From: Burkholderiales bacterium | Lineage (GTDB): Bacteria > Pseudomonadota > Gammaproteobacteria > Burkholderiales > Casimicrobiaceae | Direction of reading: 5' to 3' | Assembly: GCA_020851235.1 (NCBI GenBank) | Contig: JADZDD010000009.1 | Location: 51,161 to 115,160 of the forward strand | Length of the DNA stretch: 64,000 nt | Shown: in pieces, positions 59,546 through 64,000 of the stretch | How positions within the stretch are numbered: the first letter of the stretch is position 1 | Layout of the letters: every line of letters starts with the position of its first letter | Program-made: the position numbers and the translations under genes | Notes under the pieces: model-generated | Database searches by the model: none | Seen by the model: only the letters and a program-made list of their open reading frames with translations | What the model was told of the DNA's origin: nothing

Positions 59546-62500
59546 TCACGCCGCCGGTGCCGTGCCGTAGCGCGCGGCGCGGCGCGCCTTGCGCCGCTCG
59601 GTCCAGCCGTCGAGATACGTGTAGAGCACCGGGACCACCACGAGCGTGAGGAGCGTGGACGTGATCACGCCGCCGATGATCGCGCGACCCATCGGCGCCT
59701 GCGTCTCGCCGCCTTCGCCCACCCCGAGCGCGAGCGGCAGCATGCCCCCGATCATCGCTGCGGTCGTCATGAGGATCGGGCGCAGGCGCACCTGCCCGGC
59801 CTGCATCATCGCCGCGTGCAGCGGCGCTCCGGCGCGGCGCGCCCGATTGGCGAAATCGACGAGGAGGATCGCGTTCTTGGTGACGAGGCCCATCAGCATG
59901 ATGAAGCCGATCATCGAGAAGATGTTGAGCGTGGTGCCGGTGAGCATCAACGCGGAGAACACGCCGATGAGCGACAGCGGCAGCGAGGCCATGATCGCGA
60001 GTGGCTGGAGGAAGCTTGCGAACTGCGACGCGAGGATGAGGTAGATGAAGACGACCGCGAGCGCGAGCGCCGCCATCGCGGCCTGGAACGAGTCCTGCAT
60101 CTGCTCCTGCTGCCCGCGCACCGAGAAGCGGTAGCCGGGTGGCAGCGTGGTCGCCGCGATGATCTTGTTGACGTCGTTGCCGACGTCGCCCGCCGGCCGG
60201 CCTTCGGCGCCGGCGAAGATGGCGACGCGACGCATGAGCTCCTCGCGGCGGATCGTCTGCGGGCTCGAGGTCTCCACGATCTCGGCCACCTGGCGCAACG
60301 GCACCATGCGCAGCTCGCCGTCGGGGCCACGCTTGTTGGTCGTGAGATACAGGTTCGCGAGGTCGGTCGCGAGCCGGCGCCGGTCCTTGGCGAGCCGCAC
60401 GTTGACCTCGTAATTCTGCGCATCCGGTCCCAACCAGTAGCTCACGGTGTCGCCGGCGAGGAGGGGGCGCAGCGTGTCGCCGACCTGTTGCACGGTGATC
60501 CCCAGGTCGGCGGCAGCGACGTTGTTGAGGCGCACCGACAGCGCCGGGTTGGCCGGCTTCTCGGACAGCTCGAGGTCGGTGATGCCGGGGATCGTCGCAA
60601 AGCGCGCCTTGAGCTCGTTGGCAAGGCGCGTGAGCGTCTGCGGGTCGGGTCCCAGGATGTTGACGAAGATCGGACGGTTGAAGCCCACCGTGAGCTCGAC
60701 TCCGGGGATCGGGCGCAGCTGGTCGCGAATGGCCTTCTCGAGCGCGAACTGCGAGCGCTCGCGCTCGGCGCGATCGACGAGCTTCAGGTTGACGCGCGCG
60801 TAGTTGCGGCCCTCGTCGGTGCCCACCGTCGTCATCACGAGCGCGATCTCGGGAAAGGCCTTCAGCGCCGCCTCGACCTGGCGCACCTTGCTGTCGGTGT
60901 ATTCGAGGCTGCTGCCGACGGCCGTATTGAGCCTGAGCGCGATGAAGCCCTGGTCCTGCTCGGGTACGAACTCGGTGCCGATGAGCGGCACGAGCGCGAA
61001 GCTTCCCGCAAACGCGAGGAACGACACCGCCAGCACCGTCTTGCGGTGCCCGAGGGCCCACTCCAGGATCTCGCCGTAGAGCTCGTGCACCCATTCGATG
61101 GCGCGCTCCACGCCGTCCATGAAACGACCCATCCAGGGAAAGCGCCGGTAGCGATCGCCCGGCGGGTCCTGCCACACCGAGGAGAGCATCGGGTCGAGCG
61201 TGAAGCTCACGAACAGCGACACCAGGACGGCGACCGCGACGGTGACGCCGAACTGGAAGAAGAAGCGGCCGATGATCCCGCTCATGAAGGCGATCGGCAC
61301 GAACACGGCGACGATGGCAAACGTCGTCGCCATCACCGCGAGGCCGATCTCGTCGGTGCCCTCGAGCGCGGCAGTCTTGTGATCCTTGCCCATGGCGAGG
61401 TGGCGCACGATGTTCTCGCGCACGACGATCGCATCGTCGATGAGCAGCCCGATGCACAGCGACAGCGCCATCAGGGTGAGGAAGTTGAGCGAGAAGTCGA
61501 ACGCGTACAGCGCGATGAACGTCGTGATCACCGCGATCGGCAGCGTGAGGCCGGTGATCACCGTGCTGCGCCAACTGTGCAGGAAGAGGAACACGATGAG
61601 GACGGTGAGGATCGCGCCCTCGATGATCGTGCTCTTGACGCGGGTCACGCTCTTCTGGACCGAATCGCCGGCGTTGTGCACGACGGCGATCTCGACGTCG
61701 GCGGGGATGCGCTTGCGCAGTTCGTCGACGGCCTTGAGGATTCCGGCGCCGGTCTCGACGATGTTGGCATCCTGCGCCTTCAGGATGTCGAGCGTGATCG
61801 CCGGACGACCATTGATGCGGGCGATCGACGTCTCCTCCTTCTCGCCGTCGATGATGTCGGCGACCTGCGCGAGGTAGACGGGACCCCCGCCCTGCTGCGC
61901 GACGATGATGCGGCCGAACTGCGCGGGATCCTTGATCTTGCCCTCGATGCGCACCATGCGATCGCTCTGCCCGCGCGACAGGCGCCCCGCGGGGACGTCC
62001 TGATTGGCGAGGCGGATCGCGCTCATCACCTGGTCGACGCCGATGCCGAACGCCGACAGCGCATGCGGCTTGATCTGCACCAGGATCTGGCGCGTGACCT
62101 CGCCGGAGGCGTCGATGCGCGCCACCCCCGGGACGTTCTCCAGGCCCTTGATGATCGTCTGGTCGGTGAGCGAGGTGAGCTCGCGCAGGTCGGTCGTCTT
62201 CGACATCACCGCGAGCGACACGACCGGCTCCTGATTCTCGGTGTCGGCGCGCACGACGAGCGGCTCCTTGACGTCGCGCGGGAACCCCGGGCGCACGACC
62301 GCGACCTTGTCGCGAACGTCCTGCATCGCCCGCATCATGTCGGTGTCGAGGCGGAACTCGATGAACACCGAGCTCACCCCTTCCGCGGTGAACGAGCGGA
62401 CGAGCTTCACCCCGGAGACCCCGTTGACCGCGTTCTCGATCGGCTTCGTCACGTCGATCTCGATCGCCTCGGGAGATGCGCCCGGGTAGAGGGTCTGCAC

Positions 62501-62638
62501 GACGAGGAACGGCAGCGTGACGTCGGGCATCTGTTCGACACGCAGGCGGGCGTACGAAAAGAGCCCGAGCACCGTCAGCGCCACCATGACCATGGTGGCA
62601 AAGACGGGATTGTTGATGGAGACCCTAGTGATCCACAT
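59546..62638 (-). CDS. RND-family multidrug efflux transporter
   Basis: The 1030-residue inner-membrane pump has the AcrB architecture: 12 membrane segments, two large periplasmic loops, the proton-relay pair Asp-Asp in [13 protein letters not shown] (membrane segment 4) and the Lys in [13 protein letters not shown] (segment 10). It opens with the standard [18 protein letters not shown]. Acidic proton-relay residues being intact suggests activity. The substrate range cannot be read from the sequence. It starts 35 bp after the adaptor stop and is followed by pcm, rhodanese and tolC on the same strand. Confidence 0.95.
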   Translation of the reverse strand: MWITRVSINNPVFATMVMVALTVLGLFSYARLRVEQMPDVTLPFLVVQTLYPGASPEAIEIDVTKPIENAVNGVSGVKLVRSFTAEGVSSVFIEFRLDTDMMRAMQDVRDKVAVVRPGFPRDVKEPLVVRADTENQEPVVSLAVMSKTTDLRELTSLTDQTIIKGLENVPGVARIDASGEVTRQILVQIKPHALSAFGIGVDQVMSAIRLANQDVPAGRLSRGQSDRMVRIEGKIKDPAQFGRIIVAQQGGGPVYLAQVADIIDGEKEETSIARINGRPAITLDILKAQDANIVETGAGILKAVDELRKRIPADVEIAVVHNAGDSVQKSVTRVKSTIIEGAILTVLIVFLFLHSWRSTVITGLTLPIAVITTFIALYAFDFSLNFLTLMALSLCIGLLIDDAIVVRENIVRHLAMGKDHKTAALEGTDEIGLAVMATTFAIVAVFVPIAFMSGIIGRFFFQFGVTVAVAVLVSLFVSFTLDPMLSSVWQDPPGDRYRRFPWMGRFMDGVERAIEWVHELYGEILEWALGHRKTVLAVSFLAFAGSFALVPLIGTEFVPEQDQGFIALRLNTAVGSSLEYTDSKVRQVEAALKAFPEIALVMTTVGTDEGRNYARVNLKLVDRAERERSQFALEKAIRDQLRPIPGVELTVGFNRPIFVNILGPDPQTLTRLANELKARFATIPGITDLELSEKPANPALSVRLNNVAAADLGITVQQVGDTLRPLLAGDTVSYWLGPDAQNYEVNVRLAKDRRRLATDLANLYLTTNKRGPDGELRMVPLRQVAEIVETSSPQTIRREELMRRVAIFAGAEGRPAGDVGNDVNKIIAATTLPPGYRFSVRGQQEQMQDSFQAAMAALALAVVFIYLILASQFASFLQPLAIMASLPLSLIGVFSALMLTGTTLNIFSMIGFIMLMGLVTKNAILLVDFANRARRAGAPLHAAMMQAGQVRLRPILMTTAAMIGGMLPLALGVGEGGETQAPMGRAIIGGVITSTLLTLVVVPVLYTYLDGWTERRKARRAARYGTAPAA

Positions 62639-62673
62639 CGTGACGGTCGGCGATCGGCTTCGTGGAAAACGCG

Positions 62674-63873
62674 CTACGACTGCTTCTGCATTCCGTTGCG
62701 CTCACGATTCGCGGCATCGCTTCCCTTCGGTGGCGTCGCCGCATCCGCGCGCACGAGCGCCGGGGCGCCCTCCTTCAGGTTGTCGAACCGTGCGGCCAGG
62801 ATCGCGAGGTTGGCGGGCAGTGCGGTCTTGATCTCGACGCGGCCCGATTCCTCGTCACGGCGACCCACCACGACCGTGCGCCGGACGAGCTTGCCGCCGT
62901 CGACCGCCCACACGTACGTCTGCCCGGCCTCGCTGCGCACGGCCGAGGCCGGCAGCGACAGCGCCGGCGCACTGGGGGCGAGCGCGATGCGTCCGGTCGC
63001 AAACATCCCGCCGCGCAGCTCGTGGTCGGTGTTGGGCACCCCGACGAAGACGAGGATCGCGCGCGTGCCCGGCTCGGTGGCCGGATTGATGCGCTCGATG
63101 CGTCCGGCGAAGCGTCGGTCGCCGAAGCCGTCGACATTGAGTTCGACCGCCATCCCCGGCTCGAGCTCCGGGATGTCGACGGCGGGCACGAGCGCCTGCA
63201 GCTCGATGTCCTTCAAGTCGACGATGGTCACGAGCGGCGTGTCGAAGGCGACCTTCTCGCCTGGCTGCACGTGCCGCTTGGCGACGATTCCGGATAACGG
63301 CGCCACCGCCTGCGCGTCCTTGAGCGCGTTCTGGGCGAGACGCACCTGCGCCTCGGCCGACTTCACGCTGCCGCGCGTGACGTTGAGCGTCGACTCGGAG
63401 CTATCGAACGCAGTCTGCGAGATGAAGTTCTGCTTGAGGAGCTTCTGGTTGGTGGCGAGCGTCTTCTCGGCCAGCGCGAGCTGCGCCCGTGCCGATTCGA
63501 GCTGGCCCTGGCGCTCGATGAGCTTCGCCTCGAGATCGGCGGTGTCCACGCGCACGAGCACCTGCCCGGCGCGCACGGGATCGCCTTCGCGCACGCTGAT
63601 CTGCCGGACGTCGCCGGACACCTTGGCCTTCACCGTGGCCTGATGCACCGGCTGCAGCGTCCCCGAGATGGGCAGCCAGCGCGACAGCGGCGCGCGCTGG
63701 GGTGAGGTCACGTCGGCCGGCGCGAACTCGAGCGCGACCGGCGGGCGATCCTTGGCCCGCGCCTCTTCGGCCTTCCGGGCCTGCCGCTGCACGATCGCCG
63801 CGCCAAAGGCGAGCGCCAGCACGACGACGATTGCGAAGACCACCGCCCGCTTGCGAGTGATGCGAAACGCCAT
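62674..63873 (-). CDS. RND efflux periplasmic adaptor (membrane fusion protein)
   Basis: The 399-residue protein has one N-terminal membrane anchor (AVVFAIVVVLALAFGAAIV), a lipoyl-like half motif (ATVKAKVSGDVRQISVREGDPVRAGQVLVRVD), a helical hairpin (ESARAQLALAEKTLATNQKLL), the second lipoyl half and a beta-barrel domain. It bridges the pump and TolC. The ATG at 63873 follows GGGAGAG; ATG at 63885 is four codons upstream. It is the first gene of the efflux set. Confidence 0.93.
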   Translation of the reverse strand: MAFRITRKRAVVFAIVVVLALAFGAAIVQRQARKAEEARAKDRPPVALEFAPADVTSPQRAPLSRWLPISGTLQPVHQATVKAKVSGDVRQISVREGDPVRAGQVLVRVDTADLEAKLIERQGQLESARAQLALAEKTLATNQKLLKQNFISQTAFDSSESTLNVTRGSVKSAEAQVRLAQNALKDAQAVAPLSGIVAKRHVQPGEKVAFDTPLVTIVDLKDIELQALVPAVDIPELEPGMAVELNVDGFGDRRFAGRIERINPATEPGTRAILVFVGVPNTDHELRGGMFATGRIALAPSAPALSLPASAVRSEAGQTYVWAVDGGKLVRRTVVVGRRDEESGRVEIKTALPANLAILAARFDNLKEGAPALVRADAATPPKGSDAANRERNGMQKQS

Positions 63874-64000
63874 TGACTCTCCCATTCGCCGGCGACGCCT
63901 CGTGGGGCAACGCGGCATGCCGCCGTCGATCCTGTTTGGATGCAGCGGGTGCGTCTTGCGGATTCGGCGCCGCGCGCAGGTCGTCGCGACGGCCCCGACC
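63874..64000. other. Right-edge region, no gene resolved
   Basis: The last 127 bases lie upstream of the adaptor gene. A plus-strand ATG at 63940 begins an open frame of 20 codons that leaves the window; it could be the start of a divergent regulator of the efflux genes, but nothing in it is diagnostic. Confidence 0.3.

Noticed and set aside
58400..63643. A 1747-codon open frame on the plus strand
   Set aside because: Antisense to the rhodanese, pcm, RND pump and adaptor genes; composition is that of a shadow frame with no domain.

Overview
The window is GC-rich (roughly 70 percent) chromosomal DNA, almost completely packed with genes, most likely from a betaproteobacterium. The evidence is gene order and family type: a pilMNOPQ-aroK-aroB block beside gltBD and divergent from the PBP1A gene, engB divergent from cytochrome c4, priA-argS-SPOR-dsbA, a class I PHA synthase, a LiuR-type leucine/isovalerate cluster and a Kdo-hydroxylase-like gene. 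I saw no insertion sequence, prophage, tRNA, rRNA or CRISPR array. Genus cannot be fixed from the sequence alone.

Layout from left to right. 1-2666: a left-truncated lytic transglycosylase divergent from purE-purK. 2703-9744 (minus): a long tight transcription unit headed by a MerR regulator (LiuR type) and isovaleryl-CoA dehydrogenase, then thiolase, a second acyl-CoA dehydrogenase, a kappa-class thioredoxin-fold isomerase, a LiuC-like hydratase and small accessory genes. 9820-12712 (plus): a metallo-beta-lactamase-fold hydrolase and PHA synthase. 12774-16916: a FecR/DUF6600 envelope protein with a long Pro/Ala tail, divergent from a GDSL-esterase autotransporter. 17037-23865 (minus): priA, argS, a FtsN-like SPOR protein, dsbA, an SDR and a BtuF-like protein. 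24281-32612 (minus): gltB, gltD, a KdoO-like dioxygenase and hemE. 32834-34795 (plus): a repeat-containing lipoprotein sitting between gltB and aroB. 34904-41722 (minus): type IV pilus assembly genes pilMNOPQ with aroK and aroB. 41874-44760 (plus): PBP1A and a conserved hypothetical protein. 44789-44937: a candidate envelope-stress small RNA. 44907-47298: engB, cytochrome c4 and a MOSC protein. 47314-49257: a secreted serine protease. 49351-57082: dTDP-rhamnose genes rfbBACD, a nucleotide-sugar epimerase, a glycosyltransferase, heptosyltransferase I and Kdo transferase. 57060-63873 (minus): a complete RND tripartite efflux set with pcm and a rhodanese between pump and TolC.

Taken together the genes emphasise the cell envelope: peptidoglycan (lytic transglycosylase, PBP1A, SPOR protein), LPS core and O-antigen sugars, pili, efflux, periplasmic disulfides and secreted proteins, with housekeeping nitrogen, purine, heme and shikimate genes between them. 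The most notable non-coding find is a compact four-hairpin RNA candidate at about 44823-44937, preceded by a sigma-E-like promoter and ending in an intrinsic terminator. It exposes a C-rich loop that could pair with Shine-Dalgarno sequences, the design expected of a sigma-E-controlled repressor of envelope mRNAs.
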